Assembly (NCBI GenBank): GCA_027028145.1
Contig: JALVJV010000018.1
Coordinates: 1-64,000, forward strand
Length of the DNA stretch: 64,000 nt
Origin: Archaeoglobaceae archaeon
GTDB lineage: Archaea; Halobacteriota; Archaeoglobi; Archaeoglobales; Archaeoglobaceae
Reading direction: 5' to 3'
The position numbers and the translations under genes are program-made. The stretch's first letter is position 1. The number at the start of each line of letters is the position of its first letter. Below, in pieces: positions 26,179 through 34,615 of this stretch. The notes beneath the pieces are model-generated. The model saw only the letters and a list, made by a program, of their open reading frames with translations. It was not told where the DNA came from and made no database searches.

Positions 26179-27129
26179 TCACCTTAAAAGGTTGAGAAGG
26201 TTCTTTATATCCCTTATCGACTGACTGACGCTCCTCTTGGATTCGATCGAAACGACCTTAGGCAAAAGCCTCAAAGCCGTGAACTTCTTACCGCTCTGAA
26301 CGGCCGTTACGAATTTGTGCTCCTCCTCTATCCACCAAAATTCCTCCAAAACTCTGTTTTCGTATTCTTCGAGGGCGTTGCTGGTTAAACATTCGTAGAA
26401 TATCAGAGCGCACTTTAGGGATGGTGCGTTTCCCTCTCCGCCACCGCTGACGCATCCGATAGCTTCACCGACACCGTAGATGTTGCCGTGAACGATCGGC
26501 TTGCATTTTGAAGGGGGAAGCATCCTTATCTTAGCTTTGCAGTAGCATTCGTTTCCCCTGTCTTCAATCCCGTATACCTCTCTAAGTTTACGAACGAGCT
26601 CGATGGCTCTCTCGTAGCTCCGGTCTCCGGCACCTATATGCCAGCGATCGCCCAAAGGGAAAGCCCATGCGTATCCGGTTTTACGCATCTGAACGTATAT
26701 ATTCTCATCCAAATCGTGCCTTTCGATCGATTGAACCGTGCAATATATGACATCGTTTTCGATCTTAGGAAGAACAGCTCGACTGCATCCGGTCGCATCC
26801 ACGACAACGTCCGCTTCGGACTTCTCGAACTTAAAATTTCTCCAGAGATCCTCTAGAAGCTTTTTCCTGTCAAATATGTAAACGTTCCTATTTTTCAACA
26901 CTATCTTACCGTTGATTACAACTTCTTTCGGCTTCGAAAGTATGTAATCGTCCAAATTTATTCCTATTCGTTTATACAATTCCTTAGCCTCGCTGTAAGC
27001 TATTCCCCAAGCGCATCTGCAATCTGGCTTCGATCTCAAATCGTAAATTCTGACATCGAATCCGTTTTGAGATAGAAGTTCGTGCAGATAACTACCAGCG
27101 ATTCCAGCGCCGTAAATCTGAATCCGCAT
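26179..27129 (-). CDS. FAD-dependent oxidoreductase, geranylgeranyl-reductase-like
   Basis: A 316-residue flavoprotein with the N-terminal dinucleotide fold IQIYGAGIAGSYLHELLSQNG, the second FAD segment VVVDATGCSR, and YAWAFPLGDRWHIGAGD and IYGVGEAIGCVSGGGEGNAPSLKCA, which is the GD-type motif of geranylgeranyl reductases. Archaeal relatives saturate isoprenoid lipid chains or act on quinones. It is shorter than the main archaeal lipid reductases (about 390-450 residues), so a different substrate is likely. First gene of the probable operon with tldD and tldE. Confidence 0.75.
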   Translation of the reverse strand: MRIQIYGAGIAGSYLHELLSQNGFDVRIYDLRSKPDCRCAWGIAYSEAKELYKRIGINLDDYILSKPKEVVINGKIVLKNRNVYIFDRKKLLEDLWRNFKFEKSEADVVVDATGCSRAVLPKIENDVIYCTVQSIERHDLDENIYVQMRKTGYAWAFPLGDRWHIGAGDRSYERAIELVRKLREVYGIEDRGNECYCKAKIRMLPPSKCKPIVHGNIYGVGEAIGCVSGGGEGNAPSLKCALIFYECLTSNALEEYENRVLEEFWWIEEEHKFVTAVQSGKKFTALRLLPKVVSIESKRSVSQSIRDIKNLLNLLR

Positions 27130-27364
27130 TGTAGAGTTGGTAATCTAAACCGAATTTTAAGCTTTACTAACTGACAACCTAAATTATATCTGTATTATCT
27201 ACCAAATGAATATATTCTAATTTTAAAATTATAAAAATTATCAATATAATATTCTGAAAGTTAATAATTATTTTGCAACCTTCGTTCATCGTTTTAAGGA
27301 ACGGTCTTCGACAAAATTTATATAGTCGCTCGCAAGAAATTTTACTTCACTCGGAGGTGAAATC

Positions 27365-29068
27365 GTGTTCTTAAAGAGAAGACACTTGGAAATTTTGAAG
27401 GAGATCAGAAAAACGGACATCCAAGAGGGGATCGAGAAAGGAGACTTCAAAATTAGAGTTCTCGAATTGTATATCCTCGGATTCGTCAAGCTGGAAGACG
27501 GAAGGATCAAGCTAACGAAGGCTGGACAGAAACTTGCGAAATTGATCGATAAACTCAAAATCGAAGATCTGCCGGATGTTTTCGTCGACACGGAAATTCT
27601 GAAAATACTACAGCTTGCAGACGAAACCGGTTACGTTCCAGAAAGCTGGAAGACCCTTCTCAGGGAGAGACAGATGTTCGATGAAAAACTCAACGAAATC
27701 GGGAGGGGGATCTTAAGGATCTACAGGGAGACGCATCCCCTTCTCTATCTGACTCAGGAGATTCTGGACTTCGTTGCGGGAATGCCCAAGATAGGAACTC
27801 TGGGTGAGCTGATAGCATACAAGGATGTTACCAACGGTGAAAACATAGTAAACGCTTTGCAGGCTATGAGGATGCTCTACATATCTCCGATGACCGAAGG
27901 TGGGAAGGCCTTTGCAACTACAAAGGCTATCGACGTTGTGTTGAAGATAGCATCCATGACGAAGCTCGAAAAACCGATCATACTGAAATCTCAAGACGTT
28001 AGGTTACTTAAATCGGGTAAGAGCACGAAAGAACTCGACGAAATGGGACTGCACGATGAAGGGGGTGTTACGGAACTCGGAGAGACTGCAATCGATGCGT
28101 ATGAAGCTATTGGTGCTTTCGAGGAGAAGGTCTTCCCCATATACCTGCTCGAAGATGAGATCAGGGTTATCAAGGCTATAACGGAGATCGAGGAAATAAA
28201 TAAGAGAAATCCGGATATACTGCCGACCTACGATGAAATTCGAAAGAGGAGTAGAGTTGAAGACTTGGGAGAGATACTGCACATACTCGAATCGAAGGAA
28301 CTCGTTGAAAGGAGACTGGTTAGGAATAAGGACTGCTACTGGACTACGGATTGGGCTAAAAACGTCGTAAACTACGGAACGGTAAGTAGCGACGGAATGA
28401 AGGCGATAACGTATCCGATAAGCGGTGACGTTCCTATCGCCGAATGGGTTCTGAAGGCAAAGGAGGAGGGGCTTATAAAAGCCGGAATAACTCAGAAAGG
28501 ATGGATCATGCTCGAATTCTCGAAGAGTATTAGAAGAAAACCATACCTAACGAGATACGATGTCGCGATACTGTCCAAGACTCCGAGGGGTAGATACATT
28601 CACAGAGACGAATTGGTCAAACTCGTCGGCGATTTGATTGGTGGAGACGAAACGGCAATCGTAAGAGCTTTGGGAGAGGCCGAAGCTAAGGGATTCGTAG
28701 TTGAGCTTCAAAACAGGATGGTAAAGCTAACCAAACTTGGAAGAGAGGTTAAGAGCGCGATAGAATCGGCTAAAGTTAAGGAGCTCTTGGCAACGAAGTT
28801 CGGAATTACGCCAACGACGTTCAACGTCCTGAGAGTTATCTACGAGAACGTCGATACGTTTAACAAGATATGGAAGGAGAAACTCGAAAACAGAGGATAC
28901 AGGACGGACGAAGTCGAATTCCTTAAAAAGAAGTTGAGTTTGAGCGAAGAAGAAATCAAGAAATCGTTGGTGATTCTGAGAGCTTTGGGATTCTTGGGCA
29001 AGAAGAGCATAACGCAGGCTGGTAAAACTTTGGTTCGCGCGTATTCGAAGCTTTGGAAAACTATTTAA
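27365..29068 (+). CDS. DUF505 family protein
   Basis: A 567-residue soluble protein that I recognise as DUF505, found in Archaeoglobales and some methanogens; function unknown. It consists of repeated winged-helix-like units: ILKEIRKTDIQEGIEKG...LYILGFVKLEDGRIKLTKAGQKLAKL at the N-terminus, a similar unit near residues 435-485 (MVKLTKLGREVKSAI), and a last one ending LGFLGKKSITQAGKTLVRAY. This suggests nucleic-acid or protein binding. The GTG at 27365 follows CGGAGGTGAAATC, and TATA-like AATTTATATAG lies at about 27317-27327. Confidence 0.7.
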   Translation: MFLKRRHLEILKEIRKTDIQEGIEKGDFKIRVLELYILGFVKLEDGRIKLTKAGQKLAKLIDKLKIEDLPDVFVDTEILKILQLADETGYVPESWKTLLRERQMFDEKLNEIGRGILRIYRETHPLLYLTQEILDFVAGMPKIGTLGELIAYKDVTNGENIVNALQAMRMLYISPMTEGGKAFATTKAIDVVLKIASMTKLEKPIILKSQDVRLLKSGKSTKELDEMGLHDEGGVTELGETAIDAYEAIGAFEEKVFPIYLLEDEIRVIKAITEIEEINKRNPDILPTYDEIRKRSRVEDLGEILHILESKELVERRLVRNKDCYWTTDWAKNVVNYGTVSSDGMKAITYPISGDVPIAEWVLKAKEEGLIKAGITQKGWIMLEFSKSIRRKPYLTRYDVAILSKTPRGRYIHRDELVKLVGDLIGGDETAIVRALGEAEAKGFVVELQNRMVKLTKLGREVKSAIESAKVKELLATKFGITPTTFNVLRVIYENVDTFNKIWKEKLENRGYRTDEVEFLKKKLSLSEEEIKKSLVILRALGFLGKKSITQAGKTLVRAYSKLWKTI

Positions 29069-29079
29069 AAATATAAATT

Positions 29080-29316
29080 TTATTTTTCCTCTTTATGTAT
29101 TTTCTCAGCCAACCTCTTGAGCATAGATTTCGGCAGACAGTTCTCGCAAACGGGTATTACGGTTACGTAGTTCTTGTATAACCCCCTAACCCACGTTCCG
29201 ATGTATCTGATATCGTTCAAACAGACCGGATTCTTGCAGATCGAGCACCTTCTCCAAGAGATCCCTTCCTCGTCTTCCCTAAGCTCCTTACCGCATGTAA
29301 CACACTTCAGAACCAT
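29080..29316 (-). CDS. Small zinc-ribbon protein
   Basis: A 78-residue protein with three CxxC pairs: CVTCGKE at 5-8, CSICKNPVC at about 24-32, and CENC at about 57-60. The spacing fits two zinc sites. I do not recognise a named family. It lies 10 bases before the CBS protein gene's end on the same strand, so it is downstream in the same transcript and may have a related role. Confidence 0.65.
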   Translation of the reverse strand: MVLKCVTCGKELREDEEGISWRRCSICKNPVCLNDIRYIGTWVRGLYKNYVTVIPVCENCLPKSMLKRLAEKIHKEEK

Positions 29317-29326
29317 TTACATCACC

Positions 29327-29710
29327 TCAGAAGTCCAAAGGAGCCTTAGCAATTGCCTTGGCTAAATCTGCGGCTGTAAAAATACCTACAACCTTATCGT
29401 TCTCGATCACTATGAGCCTCTTTATCTTCATGTCGGTCATTATTCTCGCGGCTTCTCTCAAGCTGTAATCGGGAGAAACCGTTATGAGCGGTGAGGACGT
29501 GTATTTTCCGACTTCATCATCCAAGTTACCCTCAAGCAGAACCTTCGAAACTAAATCTCTTTCGGTAAATATTCCGTATGGTTTTCCTTCTTTAGTTACT
29601 AAAACGCTACCGATCTTCTTTTCACCCATAATTCTACAAACTTCCTTAACTGGAGTTCGGTAATCTACGCTGACGATATCTCTAACCATCGCGTCGCCGA
29701 CTTTCATCAT
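29327..29710 (-). CDS. Tandem CBS-domain protein
   Basis: A 127-residue protein of two CBS motifs: VKEVCRIMGEKKIGSVLVTKEGKPYGIFTERDLV (about 20-54) and REAARIMTDMKIKRLIVIENDKVVGIFTAADLAKAI (about 84-119). CBS pairs bind adenine nucleotides and regulate partner proteins. The partner is not evident; the zinc-ribbon gene follows. TATA-like CTTAAATATT is about 27 bases upstream of the ATG. Confidence 0.88.
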   Translation of the reverse strand: MMKVGDAMVRDIVSVDYRTPVKEVCRIMGEKKIGSVLVTKEGKPYGIFTERDLVSKVLLEGNLDDEVGKYTSSPLITVSPDYSLREAARIMTDMKIKRLIVIENDKVVGIFTAADLAKAIAKAPLDF

Positions 29711-29813
29711 ATTTTTTTGTTTCGATACACCTAATATTTAAGCCTTACCAAAATTTTATGTTAAAGTTTAATACAAATTTTTTATTTATATAAAGAGTTC
29801 GCGACGTTGCTTA

Positions 29814-30620
29814 GTGACAACTTATTTTTTAAAGGGAGTTCGATTAGATCGTGTGAAGGTTATACGAGCCAAAGCCAGAAATCCGTTTGGAAAAACGAAG
29901 ATCCCCGGAGCTAAGTTCGTTATAAATCAATACATAGGTTGCGAACACGGTTGCAGATACTGCTACGCCAAATTCACGTGTAAATGGTATGATTACGGAG
30001 AATGGGGTAAATGGGTGGTCGTGAGAGAAAATTTGCCCGAATTGGTGAGGGGAAGATTCGTAAATGGCTGGGTTTACATGTCGAGCGTCAGCGATGCTTA
30101 CCAGCCCATCGAAGCCGAAATCGAACTTACAAGAAGGATACTGCGGAATATAAACAAGAACGTCAGGTTGAGAATTCTAACGAAGTCCGATTTGGTTTTG
30201 AGGGACATAGATCTGCTTAGGGAGTTTAAGTGCGTCGAGGTTGGATTGACCGTAAACTCGTTCGATGAGGATTTAAGAAAGGAGATTGAACCAAACGCTC
30301 CAAATATGGAGAGGAGGTTTAGGGCTTTGGAGAGGTTACACGACGCCGGAATAAGGAACTACGGATTCGTTTCGCCGGTGATTCCAAATTTAACCGATTT
30401 GGATTACGTCATCGAACAGACAAAAGATTTCGTCGAATATTACATCATAGAACTTCTAAATCTTAAGGCGAGCGGGGAATTCAGATATTGGCTTAAGGAG
30501 AACTATCCCTCAAGCTACGGTGTAATGGTGAACGAACTCGAAAGATACGTCAGCAAAATTCACAGAGTATTGGCAAAGCATAGGGTCAAAGTCGAGGCAT
30601 TCGTGATCCACTCGCGGTAG
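29814..30620 (+). CDS. Radical SAM protein (SPL/Rv2578c-like)
   Basis: A 268-residue radical SAM enzyme with the 4Fe-4S motif GCEHGCRYCYA (CxxxCxxC, about residues 42-50), then the second-strand region VYMSSVSDAYQPIEAEIELTRRIL and TKSDLVLRDIDLL. This pattern is the DNA-repair-photolyase-like (SplB-related) group of archaea and actinobacteria, whose function is mostly unknown. The GTG at 29814 is about 27 bases after TATA-like TTTATATAA and gives a leaderless message; a GTG 13 codons later is an alternative. Confidence 0.8.
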   Translation: MTTYFLKGVRLDRVKVIRAKARNPFGKTKIPGAKFVINQYIGCEHGCRYCYAKFTCKWYDYGEWGKWVVVRENLPELVRGRFVNGWVYMSSVSDAYQPIEAEIELTRRILRNINKNVRLRILTKSDLVLRDIDLLREFKCVEVGLTVNSFDEDLRKEIEPNAPNMERRFRALERLHDAGIRNYGFVSPVIPNLTDLDYVIEQTKDFVEYYIIELLNLKASGEFRYWLKENYPSSYGVMVNELERYVSKIHRVLAKHRVKVEAFVIHSR

Positions 30621-30628
30621 AGAATTTA

Positions 30629-32278
30629 CTAAATTAGCTCGCCGCAGTCGAATATATCGGTTAGATCTATCTCGAATCCCGCAACCGGATTCACGAGCTC
30701 GAAGTTCTCGAGGACTTCGGGATGAACTTCTCCGAAAACGCCCACCTTCTTTCCTTTCACGATTATGTCCGCTCTTCTTCCTTCGATAAACGCCGGATCG
30801 TCGCTTTCCTCTACGCTCCAATCCAAATCGAGTTCCTTCATAACTGCTTGAACCACGCTCCTTATCTCGGCGAAGTTGGCTTTCGAATGAGTTACGCATG
30901 CCGCAAGCCTCAGCCTGTTTTTCATTGCAACGACTACGTCTCCGACTTCGAATATCTTCTGAGGCATTGGATGGTGCTTGTTTAGAGAAAGAACCTCCAA
31001 GAGCTTCGGCAGTATATCGGTTCTAACTATGGTATGCTCCTCAGTTAGGGGATGCATGACCGGAACGAATCCCTCCCAAGGCTTGGGTCTTTCACGACGC
31101 ATGTAATCGTATTGAACCTTTTCGCTCGTCAGAGTGAATGTTATTACTTCGAGGAATCCCAGTCCTATCATAACCTCCCTCGCGATCTCTCTGATCTCGT
31201 TCCAAGGATGCGTCGCTCCGATAGCGTTGGTCTGGGGATACTCCGGCTTTATCCTGTCGTAACCGTAGCCTATCGCTATATCCTCTATTACATCCCATTC
31301 GTGCATTATGTCGGCTCTGTAAGGCGGAATTAGAACTTCAACAGCCTCATCTTCTATCTTTTCAACACCGAATCTCATTCTCTCCAAAGCAAGCTTTATT
31401 TCTTCATCTCTCAGCTTAAAACCTAAAAGTCCTTCGATTTCAGACTTTGAAACCCTCATCCTCTTCGGACTCAAATCTGGAGTGACGTAGGTTTTGTCGG
31501 GATATATCACTTCAACCGACTCGATCGTTCCACCTCTATCCGCAAGCATCGTTGCGAGGATGTTTAAAGCCTTATCTACGTTCTCGTCAAAGCCCGTTAC
31601 ATCGATGAAGAGATCCGTTGTGGATTCGGTTACCCTCGTCTTCTCGGCATTTATTATGGGTGGAAAGGATATCGCTTCATTTTTGGCATCGACTATCATC
31701 GGATATCTGTCCTTCCCGGCTAAGATGAAAGCGAACTGCCTGCCCTTCGGATGCTCTCTCAGGATCTCTTCAACGCTCATAACCCTATCGAAATCGAGCG
31801 GAACGAATGAGAAGGATGAATCGACAGCTTTATACGTAAGCGGAAAGTTGACCTTACTTAGATCGTGCACGCCTATAGCCATCTTCCTCCTGTTCCTTCC
31901 GATCGTCCAGTGCAGATCTTCCTGCAATTCCATCAGCGATCTTATCAATTCGTCGCTCATCTTCAGGCCTTTAACAACACAGCCCGCTATCTTCGGTCTG
32001 ACCTCCAAAACGGACGGATCCACGTATATCTTCCAGTTACCCTTCTTAACCTCGTAGTTCTTGTAGCCAAGCTCTATATCGAGAAATCCCCTTAAAGCCC
32101 TCGCTACACCCTCAACGCTGTATAGATCGGGACGATTCGGGAAGAATTCAACATCCAAGTGATCCTCCTCAACCCTTTCTATGTCGCAACCGAGCATCGG
32201 CAGTCTTTCGAGGATGGTTTTCCTATCGACTCCTACGAGTCTTTCGAGCTCGTCCCAGTAGAGCGTTACTACGGGCAT
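30629..32278 (-). CDS. pheT: Phenylalanyl-tRNA synthetase beta subunit
   Basis: A 549-residue archaeal PheT. It begins with MPVVTLYWDELERLVGVD, contains DVEFFPNRPDLYSVEGVARAL, the B5 domain (RVSKSEIEGLLGFKLRDEEI), and the core IPPYRADIMHEWDVIEDIAIGYGYDRI, then FLEVITFTLTSE, HPLTEEHTIVRTDILPKLLEVL and a C-terminal GVFGEVHPEVLENFEL. It forms the (alpha-beta)2 enzyme with PheS at 32758. Unusually, a plus-strand membrane gene lies between the two. Confidence 0.97.
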   Translation of the reverse strand: MPVVTLYWDELERLVGVDRKTILERLPMLGCDIERVEEDHLDVEFFPNRPDLYSVEGVARALRGFLDIELGYKNYEVKKGNWKIYVDPSVLEVRPKIAGCVVKGLKMSDELIRSLMELQEDLHWTIGRNRRKMAIGVHDLSKVNFPLTYKAVDSSFSFVPLDFDRVMSVEEILREHPKGRQFAFILAGKDRYPMIVDAKNEAISFPPIINAEKTRVTESTTDLFIDVTGFDENVDKALNILATMLADRGGTIESVEVIYPDKTYVTPDLSPKRMRVSKSEIEGLLGFKLRDEEIKLALERMRFGVEKIEDEAVEVLIPPYRADIMHEWDVIEDIAIGYGYDRIKPEYPQTNAIGATHPWNEIREIAREVMIGLGFLEVITFTLTSEKVQYDYMRRERPKPWEGFVPVMHPLTEEHTIVRTDILPKLLEVLSLNKHHPMPQKIFEVGDVVVAMKNRLRLAACVTHSKANFAEIRSVVQAVMKELDLDWSVEESDDPAFIEGRRADIIVKGKKVGVFGEVHPEVLENFELVNPVAGFEIDLTDIFDCGELI

Positions 32279-32336
32279 CGCACTCCGTTCGAGCTTGGAG
32301 AATAAAAGTTTTTACTTCCGCATCCAAAGCTTGAGC

Positions 32337-32756
32337 ATGTATCCTTTAGCCCACATAGGCGTAGCTTTATTCGTAGCAAAACTGCTTGAGAGAAGGCTCA
32401 AGCTGAAGAATTACAAGCTCGTTGCCTTAGGCTCGATTCTGCCGGATCTTATCGACAAACCTTTAACGATCGTCGGAATTGGTTCCGGGAGATTCATCGC
32501 CCATTCACTGATATTTACGGTTGTTGCAACTTTGATAAGCAGAGAATTGGGATTCGGCTGTGCAATGCACCTGATTTTAGACAGAATTTGGGAAGAACCA
32601 GATGTTCTGTTCATGCCGATATTCGGTATTCCTTGGGGAGTTCACCACACCATCTACGACTTCATTCGAATTCTGCTTACTGACAGAACAGTTCAGGCGG
32701 GGGAGATCGTAGGTCTGATCTGCATCGCAAGTTATAGAAAGGTAAAACCGATTTAA
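32337..32756 (+). CDS. YdjM/DUF457-like membrane protein
   Basis: A 139-residue membrane protein with the N-terminal MYPLAHIGVALFVAKLLE and GSILPDLIDKPL, followed by a conserved AHSLIFTVVATL and MHLILDRIWE. These His/Asp positions are those of the YdjM/DUF457 metal-dependent hydrolase-like membrane family. About four hydrophobic segments. The ATG at 32337 lies about 27 bases after TATA-like AATAAAAG. It sits on the opposite strand between pheS and pheT, its stop only one base from the pheS stop. Function unknown. Confidence 0.7.
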   Translation: MYPLAHIGVALFVAKLLERRLKLKNYKLVALGSILPDLIDKPLTIVGIGSGRFIAHSLIFTVVATLISRELGFGCAMHLILDRIWEEPDVLFMPIFGIPWGVHHTIYDFIRILLTDRTVQAGEIVGLICIASYRKVKPI

Positions 32757-32757
32757 T

Positions 32758-34197
32758 TTATCTCCTTATAGCCGGACAATCTCTGAGCCAGCCTAAGTCG
32801 GGCTGGTAGAGCTTCCTGAGATCTTTCATTCCCAAACGAAGCATTGCAAGCCTTCCGATTCCCAAACCCCAAGCTAAAACTCTTCCCTTTATCCCCAAGG
32901 GTTCTGTAACCTCTTTTCTGAATATTCCCGCACCTCCGAGCTCTACCCAGCCCAAGCCCTCGACGTAAACTTCGGGCTCAACGCTCGGCTCTGTGTATGG
33001 GAAGTATCCCGGTCTGAATCTGACGTCTTCGAATCCCATCTTCAGGAAGAATTCCCTAAGCAAGCCGAGCAGATCCTTGAAACCCACGTTTTCGTCCAAA
33101 ACTACACCTTCAAGCTGATCGAACTCCGGCAGATGTGTTGGGTCTATGGCTTCCCTTCTGTAAACCCTATCTATGCAGAAGGCTTTAACCGGCGGTTCTG
33201 GATGCTTTGCGAGGTAATGGATCGTAATCGCAGTTGTATGCGTTCTCAACACAAGCTGTTTAGCCTTTTTTATGTCCCATTTCCCTCCCCAGCCGGTAGA
33301 GCCGGTTATCCATCCGTTCTCGTGCGTCTGTTTAACCTTTTCGGCTAAATCCTCCGGAATTTCAACGTATCTGTCGAGATAGAAAGTATCCTGCATATCC
33401 CTTGCCGGATGATCCTGAGGCTGGAAAAGGGCGTCGAAGTTCCAGAAGGAAGGCTGAACGTAGTGTCCCTTTATTTCGGTGAATCCCATCTCCAAGAATA
33501 TCTTCCTACATTCCCTTATTATCCTCTCATACGGATGAGTTTTGCCGACGAATAAATCTTTGGATGGAATCCGGACGTCGTATTTCAGAAACTCCTTCTC
33601 CCTCCATCTGCCGGAGATTATCAGATCGGGAGTTAGATCCGCTATCGTCTCCTTAAGCTCCACTTCGGGTTTCCGCTTGATTATTATGTAGATCTCCTTC
33701 TCTTCCTCCTCCTCTACCAGCTTCCTCTTGAGCAAAGTTTTTAGAATATCCTTCGGAACGCTATCCCACTTGCCTTCGGCTATCTGCCTTAAAGCTTCTC
33801 TTTCCTTAAATCTGACGTTATCGTTGATTAAAACTATCTTACCATCCCTAATTTCGACCGCCCCTTTTCTCCTAAGCCAGCCCAAGGATATTCCCAAAAA
33901 CGACTTGCCAAACTCTTTCTCAAGCTCCGATATCTCAGCCTTTCTTCGCTCCTTCAAAATATTGAACAACCGCTCTTCCGGCAAACCATTTTTAAGATAT
34001 TCCTCCCCTTCCCTCGTTAATCTGTAAATCTTTTTAACTACCTCCTTAACTTCGGCGAATCCCTTCTCTTGCAGAAGGTATCCAGCTTTAAGAACGGCGT
34101 CTTTGCTTATTCCAGCCACCTTCGAAGCTTCCTCAACCGAATACTCTCTCCCGACTTCGAGAGATTTGATTAGTGTAATTTCGAAGGGTGATAACAT
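32758..34197 (-). CDS. pheS: Phenylalanyl-tRNA synthetase alpha subunit
   Basis: A 479-residue archaeal PheS. Residues 1-190 are winged-helix tRNA-binding modules (FEITLIKSLEVGREYSVEEASKVAGISKDAVLKA). The class II core has HPARDMQDTFY, LRTHTTAITIHYLA, FCIDRVYRREAIDPTHLPEFDQLEG and GRLAMLRLGMKDLR. TATA-like CGTTTTATTT is about 27 bases before the ATG, so the message is leaderless. pheT is 479 bases downstream on the same strand, beyond an opposite-strand gene. Confidence 0.97.
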   Translation of the reverse strand: MLSPFEITLIKSLEVGREYSVEEASKVAGISKDAVLKAGYLLQEKGFAEVKEVVKKIYRLTREGEEYLKNGLPEERLFNILKERRKAEISELEKEFGKSFLGISLGWLRRKGAVEIRDGKIVLINDNVRFKEREALRQIAEGKWDSVPKDILKTLLKRKLVEEEEEKEIYIIIKRKPEVELKETIADLTPDLIISGRWREKEFLKYDVRIPSKDLFVGKTHPYERIIRECRKIFLEMGFTEIKGHYVQPSFWNFDALFQPQDHPARDMQDTFYLDRYVEIPEDLAEKVKQTHENGWITGSTGWGGKWDIKKAKQLVLRTHTTAITIHYLAKHPEPPVKAFCIDRVYRREAIDPTHLPEFDQLEGVVLDENVGFKDLLGLLREFFLKMGFEDVRFRPGYFPYTEPSVEPEVYVEGLGWVELGGAGIFRKEVTEPLGIKGRVLAWGLGIGRLAMLRLGMKDLRKLYQPDLGWLRDCPAIRR

Positions 34198-34246
34198 CGA
34201 ACTGCGGTTGTGGGTTGGAAATAAAACGTTAACGTTTTTGCAGATA

Positions 34247-34600
34247 TTAGGTCATCGATCCAAGGTAAAAGAGATGACTAACGCATTTGCAATCCGAACA
34301 TCCGAAACCTTCGATGCAATCGAAATTTGCGCCGAACATCTTTGCGATTTCGCATTCGATCTTGACATCCGTGGGAATTATCAATGCATGGATTTCGTCC
34401 GCCCGAACTGTTAGGTAGTCTATGTGCCATCTGAGTTTCTTGTCCCGTCTAAAATGCCTTTCAACCCTCTTCAGGACGTTGTTCATACCACTTCCCACGT
34501 ATGCGTAGTATCCTGCTTTGAACTCAATTTCTCCCAAACTTCCAACTTTTATCGTCTTAGGCTCTTCGAGTTTGATTAAAAGGATGTAGCAACCCTTCAT
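34247..34600 (-). CDS. GIY-YIG nuclease-fold protein (DUF123)
   Basis: A 117-residue DUF123-type GIY-YIG protein: GCYILLIKLEEP (first GIY-like strand), AGYYAYVGSGMNNVLKRVERHFRRDKKLRWHIDYL, and a C-terminal cysteine group CIEGFGCSDCKCVSHLFYL. In some archaea this domain is fused to endonuclease III-type proteins, suggesting DNA repair. Here it stands alone just after aglB on the same strand (15-base gap). Confidence 0.82.
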   Translation of the reverse strand: MKGCYILLIKLEEPKTIKVGSLGEIEFKAGYYAYVGSGMNNVLKRVERHFRRDKKLRWHIDYLTVRADEIHALIIPTDVKIECEIAKMFGANFDCIEGFGCSDCKCVSHLFYLGSMT

Positions 34601-34615
34601 TTGAGATCTCGCTTT

